A stretch of DNA of 25,921 bases from a virus. The stretch lies in the IMG/VR virus record IMGVR_UViG_3300007960_000155, positions 1 through 25,921 of that record; one strand, given 5' to 3'. A program made the translations under genes and the position numbers. Shown here in pieces: positions 1 to 7,573 of this stretch. The notes under the pieces are model-generated. The model saw only the letters and a program-made list of their open reading frames with translations. It was not told the origin of the DNA and searched no databases. Each line of letters starts with the position of its first letter. The first letter of the stretch is position 1.

Positions 1-302
1 AGACCAATCATCCAATTATATAGTTCCAAATAATTTTGCATATTTTCCTGAACGAGGAACTGAATTATCAATTCTCCGTAACTGGGTTTCTCTCCTGGAT
101 TGTACAATCTTGAGAGGGGAGTATCAGTTTCTGTGAATCCGATCGAGAACGCAGGGATATTTGCTGCCTGACAAAAATACGACACGTTCGGAAGATTGTG
201 AATCTGAAACTTAAAACCATTTGGTTTAAGATAATCAAGTTCGCTCGGGTTTGAGTTTTCCCAAGTTCCTTCTGTTATGTTTGTTGATATAGAAACTGCC
301 AT
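1..302 (-). CDS. Tail-tube-like protein, N-terminal 100 residues (partial)
   Basis: The gene starts at an ATG at 302 and runs off the left edge. A GGAGGA-type ribosome site lies about 6 bases upstream and a TATAAATA box about 18 bases upstream. The visible part lines up by pattern with gp19 in this same window: a PNGFKF-type strand (gp19 has PNQFRV), then CQAANIPAFS (gp19: VTGAAVPASN), a GE/GER stretch, and a segment ending in an aromatic-rich W-M helix (gp19: EEWMNGI). This suggests the tail-tube fold used by gp19 and by tube-initiator or baseplate proteins. It sits directly downstream of gene 23, where T4 has gene 24, but does not look like gp24. Which tube-family member it is (initiator, completion or extra tube protein) cannot be told from 100 residues. 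Confidence 0.7.
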   Translation of the reverse strand, partial: MAVSISTNITEGTWENSNPSELDYLKPNGFKFQIHNLPNVSYFCQAANIPAFSIGFTETDTPLSRLYNPGEKPSYGELIIQFLVQENMQNYLELYNWMIG

Positions 303-319
303 AGTATTCCTCCGCAATC

Positions 320-327
320 TATTTATA
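320..327 (-). promoter_or_regulatory. T4-type late promoter box for the tail-tube-like gene
   Basis: The minus strand reads TATAAATA, an exact match to the T4 late promoter core, 18 bases upstream of the ATG at 302. It lies just beyond the gene 23 terminator, so the downstream gene gets its own start of transcription. Confidence 0.65.
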
Positions 328-330
328 ATG

Positions 331-358
331 AAAAAAGGGAGAGCATTTCTGCTCTCCC
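331..358 (-). terminator. Factor-independent terminator after gene 23
   Basis: A perfect 9-bp stem (GGGAGAGCA, 337-345, with TGCTCTCCC, 350-358) closes a 4-base loop. On the minus strand it is followed by six T (331-336). This is a textbook intrinsic terminator for the highly expressed capsid gene. The next gene's late promoter box follows at once. Confidence 0.9.
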
Positions 359-373
359 CAGTTTCTTAGTAAC

Positions 374-392
374 CCTCTCTCTAACAGAGAGG
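374..392 (-). repeat. Short hairpin just after the gene 23 stop codon
   Basis: CCTCTCT (374-380) pairs with AGAGAGG (386-392) around a 5-base loop, 6 bases after the stop codon. There is no T tract, so it is not a terminator by itself. It may protect the 3' end of the mRNA or act together with the terminator at 331-358. Confidence 0.5.
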
Positions 393-398
393 TATCGA

Positions 399-1667
399 TT
401 ACATCAGGTTAGAAACCTTAACAGCACGGTAGTACTGGTTACGGTCAGCAGTGAAAGAATCACCGTCTGTGTTACCCGAACCGTCAACCACGAATGGGTT
501 GGCGATCATGCCGTAACGAGTCTTGAAACCAATCTTCGGCTGGAAGGTTGACGGATCGATAGCACGAACCATCTGCAGCGGAACATACGGGCAGTAGAAG
601 AGACCAGCGTCATAAGCATTGGCACCCTTATAACCAACAACGTAGAACTGCGATGCAGCACCAGTGTTTGCCGAATATGGATCAACGAACACGCGATAAC
701 GACCGTTAAGAACACCAGCAAAAGTGTTGCCTGTGTCATCAACGTTAAGAGCAGGAGCACCGTTAAGAGCAGCACCCGTGTCAAGATTACCGGCCATGGC
801 GAGGGCAGAAGCAACATCCGACGAGCAGATGATGAAGTTACCCTTACCGCGACGGGTGTCTTGCGCGATCACGTTGGCGTCGCGTTCGATGTTGAACATC
901 AGACCCTTGAAACGTTCCACTGACCAACGACCATTCGAGTCAACGTCGAGGTCGAAAGTGCCAGGAGTAGCAGTCGAAGCAGAACCAGTCTTAGCAACCT
1001 TGTAGATCGTACGGATAACTTCGCGGTTGATTTCAGCAAGGATTTCCTGCGACAGGATGTTGGCGAGTTCGCCTTCAGCATCCAGACCGTGGATTGCCTT
1101 CAGGTCCTGTGCGAGTTCAACAGTGTATTCTGCCTTCAGAGCACGTGACTTAGCAGTTACGGTTGTCTTCTCGATCGAGAACGCCATTTCGTTCAGAGTT
1201 GTCGAGTCACCGAAACCTTCAGCAGTCGAAGTCGAAACACCAGTACCTGTTGTATAAGTACCGTCAACTGGGTTCGAACCAGCATGTGTGCCGCCACCAG
1301 CGAAGTCTGTATCAGCTTCGTTGAAGAGTGCTTCAGTGCCAGTCTGTGACGAGTAGTGCGACTTCATCGCGAAGATGAGACCAGTTGGACCTGACATCGG
1401 CTGAACACCAGCAACGTCATATGCCATCAGGTTTGGAAGAGCACGGCGAACAAGCGAGATCAGAATCGGATCATAGTTGTCGACGGAAGCACCAGTTGCG
1501 TTGGCATGAGTTGCTTCCATAAGTGCCTTTTCTTCGCGCATGGCTTTTTCTTGGTTCTCAAGAACTGCCATGGTGACCGCACGCTTGTACGGATCAGCGA
1601 TTGAAGGAAGATCAGGGTGGTTAACCACAGGTTCCCACTTCTTTTGAATTTGTTCGGTAAGAAACAT
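399..1667 (-). CDS. gp23: Major capsid protein gp23
   Basis: Major head protein of 422 residues; T4 gp23 is longer (521), and short forms are usual in marine T4-like phages. The recognisable N-terminus (MFLTEQIQKKWEP), the SLVRRALPNLMAYDVAGVQP segment near residue 75 and the C-terminal YYRAVKVSNLM are typical. An L-M-E|A site at residues 49-52 fits the (L/I)xE rule of the prohead protease gp21, so the mature protein would start near residue 52. The ATG at 1667 has an AGGAG ribosome site 8 bases upstream and a TATAAATA late box at 1703-1710. A strong terminator follows the gene. It is the last of the head block 20-21-22-23, as in T4. Confidence 0.97.
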   Translation of the reverse strand: MFLTEQIQKKWEPVVNHPDLPSIADPYKRAVTMAVLENQEKAMREEKALMEATHANATGASVDNYDPILISLVRRALPNLMAYDVAGVQPMSGPTGLIFAMKSHYSSQTGTEALFNEADTDFAGGGTHAGSNPVDGTYTTGTGVSTSTAEGFGDSTTLNEMAFSIEKTTVTAKSRALKAEYTVELAQDLKAIHGLDAEGELANILSQEILAEINREVIRTIYKVAKTGSASTATPGTFDLDVDSNGRWSVERFKGLMFNIERDANVIAQDTRRGKGNFIICSSDVASALAMAGNLDTGAALNGAPALNVDDTGNTFAGVLNGRYRVFVDPYSANTGAASQFYVVGYKGANAYDAGLFYCPYVPLQMVRAIDPSTFQPKIGFKTRYGMIANPFVVDGSGNTDGDSFTADRNQYYRAVKVSNLM

Positions 1668-1702
1668 TTCGTTTTTCTCCTAATTAAAGAACTTTACTCT
1701 TT

Positions 1703-1710
1703 TATTTATA
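1703..1710 (-). promoter_or_regulatory. T4-type late promoter box for gene 23
   Basis: The minus strand reads AATTTATAAATA, containing the exact TATAAATA core, 36 bases upstream of the gp23 start. The 12-base form AATTTATAAATA recurs before genes 22 and 18. Confidence 0.75.
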
Positions 1711-1722
1711 AATTATTGACTT

Positions 1723-2982
1723 TTAAAACTTTGCTGAATTGCTGATCGCAGCAGCATACTTGGCAATCATAGAATTCTCAATCTGATCTGATTCTTCAAG
1801 ATTGTCATCGAGTGATGCCTCGGCCAGAGCAGTTTTCTGTCTTGGGAAATAATTTTCCTTGATGACATTCAACTTCTCTTCAAATAATTCTGCGTTCTCA
1901 AATTCTACATCAGCGATAATATCAGCGAACTTTTCAGCGTCAGTTCTCGCGAGGTCTTCGGCGACGCGAACGAATACTGACTCTTTCTGAAGTTCGATAT
2001 TTTCAGCATGCAGTTCTACCTTAGCAGAAAATTCTTCGTCCAGTTTTGCTTGAAGTTCTTCGATGATGGCATTTTGTTCACCAATCACGTCATACTTCTC
2101 TTCTGGAACTTCAATATAATGCTCTACAAACACATCCTTGAGACTATTAATGAAAGACTCAGTGACTGATGCACGCAGACCATCTTCAATCGCAACTTCA
2201 TTGTCAGCAACCCACTGCTCAACAACATAATTGAGATATTGATCGACCTTCTCAACGATATCTGCCTTAAACTCTTCCATAAGAGCAACTGATTCGTTGA
2301 TTAGTGATTCTTCGATTCTAGCGATTTCGGTGTTTGCTCTAGCAACTACCATTGCTTCGAACAACGAAGATGCCTTACCGCGAAATTCTTCAGTCAGATC
2401 TTCGTTTCCGTCGAAAAGAGTGTCAAGATCGTCCGAAAAATCTAGTTCGTATTCTTCTTCCATATCTACATCCTCGTCCTCATCCTCGTCTTCATCTTCA
2501 TCTTCATCTGCAGATTCTTCGAGGTAGTCTTCTTCGTCGTCTTCCGAATCGAATTCTTCCTGGTGCACGTTGCCCTTAGAGGTCTTCTGCATCACAACAT
2601 TTCTTGGATCTTCTTCGTCGGTGAAATTAGGTGCTTCGCCAGCGCCATCCCCCATCTTAAGACCAGTCTTGCTTGCCTTCGCAGATGCATTCTTACCAAC
2701 TGGTGATGTCAAACCACCCTTGTCGTCCGACCCCGAAAGATCATGCATTTCTGGGTTAGCATTTGAAGAACCCTGTGTTGGGTGAGTTTGATCGCCGCTT
2801 ACGGCTGACGAAATTGAGTTGTCTTCTGATTGCTTTGCCTTTAGCATTTCTTCTGATGACTCTTTCTTTGACGACCCCTGTGTCGGATGCGTCTGATCAC
2901 CCGCTACTTTTTCGTCGAGAATTTCTTCAGAAAGTTGCTTTGGGCTCTGCCACAACTCCCTAATTTTCGATTCTACGTTCAT
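1723..2982 (-). CDS. gp22: Prohead core scaffolding protein gp22
   Basis: Scaffold protein of the prohead core, 419 residues against 269 in T4 gp22. The C-terminal half (about 185-419) resembles the gp22 core: an acidic helix (LFDGNEDLTEEF), then a long coiled-coil stretch (AIIEELQAKLDEEF) and an E/A-rich end. The N-terminal extension is low complexity. It holds two copies of GDQTHPTQGSS (28-38 and 63-73), a Lys/Ser/Gly linker, and an almost pure Asp/Glu run at about 145-178. The ATG at 2982 has a TAGGAGA ribosome site and a late box at 3018-3025. It lies between protease gene 21 and capsid gene 23, as expected. In T4 the core proteins are degraded by gp21 during maturation. Confidence 0.93.
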   Translation of the reverse strand: MNVESKIRELWQSPKQLSEEILDEKVAGDQTHPTQGSSKKESSEEMLKAKQSEDNSISSAVSGDQTHPTQGSSNANPEMHDLSGSDDKGGLTSPVGKNASAKASKTGLKMGDGAGEAPNFTDEEDPRNVVMQKTSKGNVHQEEFDSEDDEEDYLEESADEDEDEDEDEDEDVDMEEEYELDFSDDLDTLFDGNEDLTEEFRGKASSLFEAMVVARANTEIARIEESLINESVALMEEFKADIVEKVDQYLNYVVEQWVADNEVAIEDGLRASVTESFINSLKDVFVEHYIEVPEEKYDVIGEQNAIIEELQAKLDEEFSAKVELHAENIELQKESVFVRVAEDLARTDAEKFADIIADVEFENAELFEEKLNVIKENYFPRQKTALAEASLDDNLEESDQIENSMIAKYAAAISNSAKF

Positions 2983-3017
2983 TTGATTCTCCTAAAGTTT
3001 CGAAACTCATATTCATT

Positions 3018-3025
3018 TATTTATA
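3018..3025 (-). promoter_or_regulatory. T4-type late promoter box for gene 22
   Basis: The minus strand reads AATTTATAAATA with the exact TATAAATA core, 36 bases upstream of the gp22 start, in the gap between genes 21 and 22. Confidence 0.75.
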
Positions 3026-3030
3026 AATTT

Positions 3031-3687
3031 TTATTTTCTGGAAAGATTTTTCAAGAATCTTTCGAACACCTGCAGTTTTGCTTCTTCTAACTGCTTTCTA
3101 GATGCTTTTCTGATGTGCCGCTTGGCGGAATCACAATTTTGTTCTGTCCAAACACCATTCACAATTACCCATTCTTTATTTTCCATAATACCATTGACAA
3201 ACGCATCTGGTGCTGATGGATCTGCTACGATATCAGCAGCAGTTGACAGGTGAAAGTCATCCTGAACCAACTGAACACCATCTTTACCCTCTTTTAATGA
3301 TCCAAGACCACGCGAAGAAACCCCGAGTTGTCCTCCAGATTCGATGAGACCACGTGCAATGTTGCCCATTGGTGTGTCAGTGATTCTCGCTTTACCAATC
3401 CAGTTATTACCTTCACGACGAAGTTCCGTAATGATGTGAGAAACACGATCGAGATTAATCTGTGGTCCATCGGGGTGACCGAGTTCACCGAATGCTCTCT
3501 TATTTTCAACCGCTTCTTTCATATAGCGATTTACTTCTTTATCCATAATGTTTGGATCGTATTTACGGTTGTTGCGATTGACCACATCTGCTTGTAGAAA
3601 AACACCTTCAATGTATAGGTTTTTCTTGCCACCTTTTTCTTCGGTGAGATATCTTACATTGGTGTTCGTTTCAGTTATAAGTTTCAT
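3031..3687 (-). CDS. gp21: Prohead core protein protease gp21
   Basis: Serine protease that matures the prohead by cutting capsid and core proteins. Its 218 residues match T4 gp21 (212). Signature segments are present: GELGHPDGPQ with the likely catalytic His71, GVSSRGLGS with the likely nucleophile Ser124 or Ser125, and the conserved ADIVADPSAPDAF block at 151-163. The ATG at 3687 overlaps the stop of the upstream gene (TAATG), with AGGAT just upstream, so the two are probably translationally coupled. It is followed by gene 22. Confidence 0.95.
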   Translation of the reverse strand: MKLITETNTNVRYLTEEKGGKKNLYIEGVFLQADVVNRNNRKYDPNIMDKEVNRYMKEAVENKRAFGELGHPDGPQINLDRVSHIITELRREGNNWIGKARITDTPMGNIARGLIESGGQLGVSSRGLGSLKEGKDGVQLVQDDFHLSTAADIVADPSAPDAFVNGIMENKEWVIVNGVWTEQNCDSAKRHIRKASRKQLEEAKLQVFERFLKNLSRK

Positions 3688-4064
3688 TATCCTAGATCTC
3701 CTTGATTCTGGTGCTGCTGAGGACCATAACCAGAGACCTTAGTTAGTTCGACAACCACCGAACCAGTTCCAGCACCAAAATCTACTATTACATCTGAACC
3801 ATTTTCCTCGTTATCTGACCAACCTGCGAATTCCATATCGCCTTCGCCGTTGAGATACCAAAGCACCTCGGAATTTCTAGAGACAGTTGCTTCAGTTCCA
3901 TTACTGCAAGTCCAGTGAATTGAACGAATGTTTGCCGTGGGGGAACTTTGAGTTTCAGATGCCTTCTTAAGAGTAGTAGCAAGAGCAATCGTACCACTGC
4001 CAGTGCCACGCACTTTAACGACACCCTGTACTTGGGTCAACTTTAATACAGTGACAGTTGCCAT
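3687..4064 (-). CDS. Uncharacterised protein between the head-core genes and gene 21
   Basis: 125 residues, not matched to a T4 gene. It looks all-beta: a VTVLKLTQVQGVVKVRG strand pair, Thr/Ser/Gly-rich loops, a central SIHWTCSNGTEATVSRN stretch with a single Cys, an acidic WSDNEENGSD loop and a VVVELTKVSGY strand, then a Gln-rich tail. No signal peptide or membrane segment is seen. It overlaps the gp21 start (TAATG) and sits inside the head operon, so a head-decoration or minor structural role is reasonable but is inferred from position only. Confidence 0.7.
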   Translation of the reverse strand: MATVTVLKLTQVQGVVKVRGTGSGTIALATTLKKASETQSSPTANIRSIHWTCSNGTEATVSRNSEVLWYLNGEGDMEFAGWSDNEENGSDVIVDFGAGTGSVVVELTKVSGYGPQQHQNQGDLG

Positions 4065-4075
4065 ACGTTAATCCT

Positions 4076-5284
4076 TTACTGATTCCTTGCTTTATTTCTA
4101 TTTCTTAAAATCTTAAAGTCATCTGTAGAAATTTTACCGTCATCATTCGCATCAATTTTATGTTGGTTTCCAACAAGTTTGTTTTTATTAGTCTTCATAG
4201 ACTTGCCACCGTCACCCCAACCCTTGGTTAGTTTAATGGGTTTGACTTCTAGCGATTCTTTCTTCTGAAGGCGCTTCAGTTCATCCGTTGACATCTTCAT
4301 TAAATCACGTGTCTGTGGTAAAGGTCGAGCATTTTTTCTGCGCTTGGCTTCCAAAGCATCATATTCTTGTGATGCTTTATTCGTAGCAGTTTTAAGATCA
4401 TGTCCAGCATCCTGGTGCTTTTTGACCATTCCTTGATACTCATTTCTTTTTCTTTTCATCATTTGATTATAACGATATGCTCCCCCGAGTCCTTCATCGA
4501 CTTGCTCAACTTCTTCCTTTGTCGTATTTGTGCTTGTATTTGTGCTTGTAACTTTATTTGCAAGTTTTTTGCCAGCATAACTGCCTGCCGCACCTGCAAC
4601 TCGCTTTGTCATAGCACTTGCACCGGCACCAACGGCTCGTGTTGCTAATGCTCTGCCTGCCACGGCTGCAACTACAGGAAGAATCTCGTCAAGTTGCTCG
4701 ACTTCTTCATTGGCAGCAACACGAGGTGCTTTACCAGCAGTAGCAGCAAGTCCTGGATTAACCTTACGTCCTGCCATCTTATAACCAGACATTCTCTTCT
4801 TCAGAGTCTTGGTATCCTTACCATCTTTTGACCAGTCACCGCCGCCGACTTTCATTCTGTCCTGAATGCCAGTACCTTGTTTCTTAGCAGCTGAACGATA
4901 CTGCATCAACTTGTCTTGTGAGAGTTCGTCGAGTTCTTCGACTTCTTCGCCAAGAGCAGGGTTCTTCATATGAGGTGCCATGCCCTTCATATCTTTGACT
5001 GCTTTCTCGTTGTCTTTCTTTCTCTTGCGGAGAAGTTCCCAACCAGCTTGCATTTCCTTGGCTCTTTCGCCCTCGTCGACCTGCTCGACTTCTTCGTCAA
5101 CCTGCTCTTCCTTAGAGGGTTTGATGGGTTTGTTCAAAGCAGTTGACATGTGTTGCTTGGATTTTTTGTGCTTTGCCTTAAACTCGCTATCGCTGAGTTC
5201 GTCCATATCCATAGCAAGTTGGTTCATTCGACCTTCGATTAGGTCGAGTGTTTCTTCAACTATCTGTTTGAATCTCTTCGCCAT
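4076..5284 (-). CDS. Prohead core/internal-protein candidate with acidic repeats and a C-terminal EF-hand loop
   Basis: 402 residues from the ATG at 5284, chosen because GGAGAG lies 7 bases upstream; the longer frame to 5317 lacks such a site. The start overlaps the end of the small 67-like gene. It occupies the position of T4 gene 68 but is much larger. The protein is Lys/Glu-rich and probably mostly helical. Four acidic motifs of the form EEVE(Q/E)(V/L)DE occur at 64-71, 113-120, 193-200 and 257-264. A Gly/Ala-rich amphipathic stretch lies at about 202-242. The C-terminus holds DANDDGKISTDD (378-389), which fits the 12-residue EF-hand calcium loop (D1, N3, D5, G6, I8, D12). The LDE motifs resemble gp21 cleavage sites, so it may be a precursor processed in the prohead. 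Function is inferred from position and motifs. Confidence 0.75.
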   Translation of the reverse strand: MAKRFKQIVEETLDLIEGRMNQLAMDMDELSDSEFKAKHKKSKQHMSTALNKPIKPSKEEQVDEEVEQVDEGERAKEMQAGWELLRKRKKDNEKAVKDMKGMAPHMKNPALGEEVEELDELSQDKLMQYRSAAKKQGTGIQDRMKVGGGDWSKDGKDTKTLKKRMSGYKMAGRKVNPGLAATAGKAPRVAANEEVEQLDEILPVVAAVAGRALATRAVGAGASAMTKRVAGAAGSYAGKKLANKVTSTNTSTNTTKEEVEQVDEGLGGAYRYNQMMKRKRNEYQGMVKKHQDAGHDLKTATNKASQEYDALEAKRRKNARPLPQTRDLMKMSTDELKRLQKKESLEVKPIKLTKGWGDGGKSMKTNKNKLVGNQHKIDANDDGKISTDDFKILRNRNKARNQ

Positions 5285-5444
5285 CTGGGTTCTCTCCGTT
5301 AAACATATTTTGTGCAACTTCTACTCGTTTGCCTGCTAAAATATCAGCGACTTTGTTCGCCATAACAAGACCAAAGGTCTCGTTCGCATCTGTCATGTTG
5401 CCCAATTCTATGTTATTTATTAAGTTTTTAATATCGTCACTCAT
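5256..5444 (-). CDS. Small prohead core protein, gp67-like by position
   Basis: 62 residues lying between the portal gene 20 and the larger core gene, where T4 has gene 67. It has an acidic helical N-terminus (MSDDIKNLINNIELGN), then a helix ending in KRVEVAQNMFNG. This pattern is familiar from small head-core proteins of marine T4-like phages. Its ATG at 5444 overlaps the stop codon of gene 20, and its 3' end overlaps the next gene by 29 bases, so all three are probably coupled. Assignment to gp67 rests on gene order more than on sequence. Confidence 0.7.
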   Translation of the reverse strand: MSDDIKNLINNIELGNMTDANETFGLVMANKVADILAGKRVEVAQNMFNGENPDGEEIQTDS

Positions 5445-7000
5445 TAATCATCTCCATCTATAGCATCTTCAGGAATTTGCTCTTCTGCTTGATTACCAGT
5501 TTCTGTGGGAGGATTATCCTCTTCCGGTGGTGGAGCAGCGGCAGCAATCTGTTTCTCTATCTCAGCGATTTCTTCGTCGCTCAACTTAAGAATTTCTTTC
5601 TGAACATATTCTTTACTATACATACTACCAATATAATTGGCAACACCATTAAGAATCTCGATACGAGACTGAAGAATCTGTTGTTCTTTAGATTCTGTAT
5701 AAAATGCGTCAGTCGCATAACGATATTGAATCAATTCTTTAATCTGATTCCAATCTTCTTCTTTGATAATACCTTTAAGAATAAGTTGAGTCTTTAACAG
5801 ATTATCAAATAATTGAGAGAATCGACGACGAAGTTTCGCGATAAATTTAGTGAATTTCCATTCGTCTCTGTTAATTTCCGATGCTCTACCAAAGTTTAAT
5901 CCACCTTGCTGTTGCAATCTAGAAATAGGAACATTCAACGCCTGATATAATTTACGCTGAAAATACTCAACATCTTCAATCTGCCCGAGGTTCTGACCTC
6001 CTGGAAGAGTATCAATCTGGGTGCCGCGACCACCTTCGCGACGAGGCAACCAGAAGTCCTCAAGCATCGACATAAATTTCTTGTCGTCTCGAATCTCACC
6101 AGTCGCACCATCATAGACCAGTTTGTTTCTATACTGATCCATAATACCCTTTAGGTATTGTTCCGCTTTAATCTTCGGTAAGTTGCCGACATCCACATAA
6201 AAGATTCTGCGTTCAGGAGCACGAGAAATACGGTAGATAACAACCGCATTTTCCATCATTCTCAACTGATTCGCTGGTCTAATTGCTTTATGTAGATATG
6301 ACAACGTAATGTTTTTATCTTGGTCCATTAGACCAGATGGAACGTAGCAAACAGCATCTTTGGTAATTTTCATTGATGCGCTAGTTCCGGCGACTGGATT
6401 GTAAGATCTATCCTGAATAATACCCTTATCATTATAGATGAAGTATTCTTCAATTGATTTTACGAACTCGACACCAGTATTCTGATCTTTTTCTTTTTTA
6501 ACTTCACGAACAAATTTAATTTTTCTTGGGTCGATAAATCTAATGTCAGTGATACCTTTTTTGGGATTGGCAGTATCAATAACTTTGTGAAAATATAGAC
6601 GACCGTCAATATACCATCTGCGAAAGAAATCTTGCGCTCTAAGATTAAAGTCTAAGAGTCTTTGAACATATTCAAACTCTTCGCGAATCTTTTTCTTTAT
6701 GGCATCTGAATATGGTAATTCATCTAAATTAATTTCAATTGGTTTTTCATCATCAAGATTTGAGATGGCATCATTAACAATATCTTCAATCGCAGTGTCT
6801 ACATCTGCCATAAAAGCGATGTCACGATACCGTTTAATCAGTTCCGCTTCATTTTGTGCAGTGCCATCAAGGTCTAGATAAGTACCGTAGTAACCACCTG
6901 CCTTGATAACCTCTGCGCCACCATCGTCTGTAGGTGCCACGAACGATTTCTCGGTCGTAGCACCCTTAGACTTTTCAACTTTATAACCAAAAATTTCCAT
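5444..7000 (-). CDS. gp20: Portal vertex protein gp20
   Basis: Head portal protein of 518 residues (T4 gp20: 524). It forms the dodecameric ring at one head vertex, starts prohead assembly, docks the terminase and later joins the neck. Recognised segments include RAPERRIFYVDVGNLPKIKA (about 258-277), DFWLPRREGGRGTQIDTLPG (about 315-334) and ALNVPISRLQQQGGLNFGRA (about 354-373), all typical of the family. The C-terminus is acidic and Pro-rich. The start at 7000 has only a weak ribosome site. A TATAAAAA stretch at 7012-7019 is a one-mismatch late box. It is followed without a gap by the small core gene. Confidence 0.96.
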   Translation of the reverse strand: MEIFGYKVEKSKGATTEKSFVAPTDDGGAEVIKAGGYYGTYLDLDGTAQNEAELIKRYRDIAFMADVDTAIEDIVNDAISNLDDEKPIEINLDELPYSDAIKKKIREEFEYVQRLLDFNLRAQDFFRRWYIDGRLYFHKVIDTANPKKGITDIRFIDPRKIKFVREVKKEKDQNTGVEFVKSIEEYFIYNDKGIIQDRSYNPVAGTSASMKITKDAVCYVPSGLMDQDKNITLSYLHKAIRPANQLRMMENAVVIYRISRAPERRIFYVDVGNLPKIKAEQYLKGIMDQYRNKLVYDGATGEIRDDKKFMSMLEDFWLPRREGGRGTQIDTLPGGQNLGQIEDVEYFQRKLYQALNVPISRLQQQGGLNFGRASEINRDEWKFTKFIAKLRRRFSQLFDNLLKTQLILKGIIKEEDWNQIKELIQYRYATDAFYTESKEQQILQSRIEILNGVANYIGSMYSKEYVQKEILKLSDEEIAEIEKQIAAAAPPPEEDNPPTETGNQAEEQIPEDAIDGDD

Positions 7001-7021
7001 ACTTTAAGTTCTTTTTATAGT

Positions 7022-7537
7022 TTAACCAGCAACATCATAATTCTGATACTGGAATGTCACCGTAAATTCTTCGATGATATCATTCTGAGCATACTGAAGA
7101 GCAATTTCAGAAAGATTGATCGGGAATGCATCTCTAAGAAGGTACGTCTGAAGAATTTCATCATTGCGGTCGAGGTGCTCGACTGCAAGATCGATCTGAT
7201 AATCAGCAGGTGTTAGAATACCTGTGTTTTCAGTGCGATCATTGATTCCGTTCATCCACTCTTCAATTGGTCTACGAAGGGAGAAGTCAGTATCATTGAC
7301 GATAGTGACTGTCCACGGATCGAAGATACGCTCACCAGCGAGTTTCACTTCGCGACCACGATACTGAACGAGAGTTGGGTTAACATTCGATGCAGGAACC
7401 GCTGCGCCAGTAACCAACAGAGATGCTTCTTGGTTCGGACGCGATGTGACATACGCGGGGAAGTTTAGAAACACTCTGAATTGATTCGGTCTAGCACCAC
7501 CAGCACCAAGTAACCCCTTAAACTTTGAAATATCCAT
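7022..7537 (-). CDS. gp19: Tail tube protein gp19
   Basis: 171 residues (T4: 163). It forms the inner tail tube through which DNA passes, surrounded by the gp18 sheath. The N-terminus MDISKFKGLLGAGGARPNQF, the AGERIFDPWTVTIVNDTDFS segment and the C-terminal EEFTVTFQYQNYDV strand are characteristic. The ATG at 7537 has AGGAGA upstream and a late box at 7560-7567. It lies between sheath gene 18 and portal gene 20, as in T4. Confidence 0.95.
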   Translation of the reverse strand: MDISKFKGLLGAGGARPNQFRVFLNFPAYVTSRPNQEASLLVTGAAVPASNVNPTLVQYRGREVKLAGERIFDPWTVTIVNDTDFSLRRPIEEWMNGINDRTENTGILTPADYQIDLAVEHLDRNDEILQTYLLRDAFPINLSEIALQYAQNDIIEEFTVTFQYQNYDVAG

Positions 7538-7559
7538 TTAGATTTCTCCTAACTTTATC

Positions 7560-7567
7560 TATTTATA
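7560..7567 (-). promoter_or_regulatory. T4-type late promoter box for gene 19
   Basis: The minus strand reads TATAAATA 23 bases upstream of the gp19 start, in the short gap between genes 18 and 19. Confidence 0.7.
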
Positions 7568-7573
7568 GGGTTA

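Noticed and set aside
5285-5317. Longer N-terminus for the EF-hand core protein
   Set aside because: The non-ATG start has no ribosome site, while the ATG at 5284 has GGAGAG 7 bases upstream.
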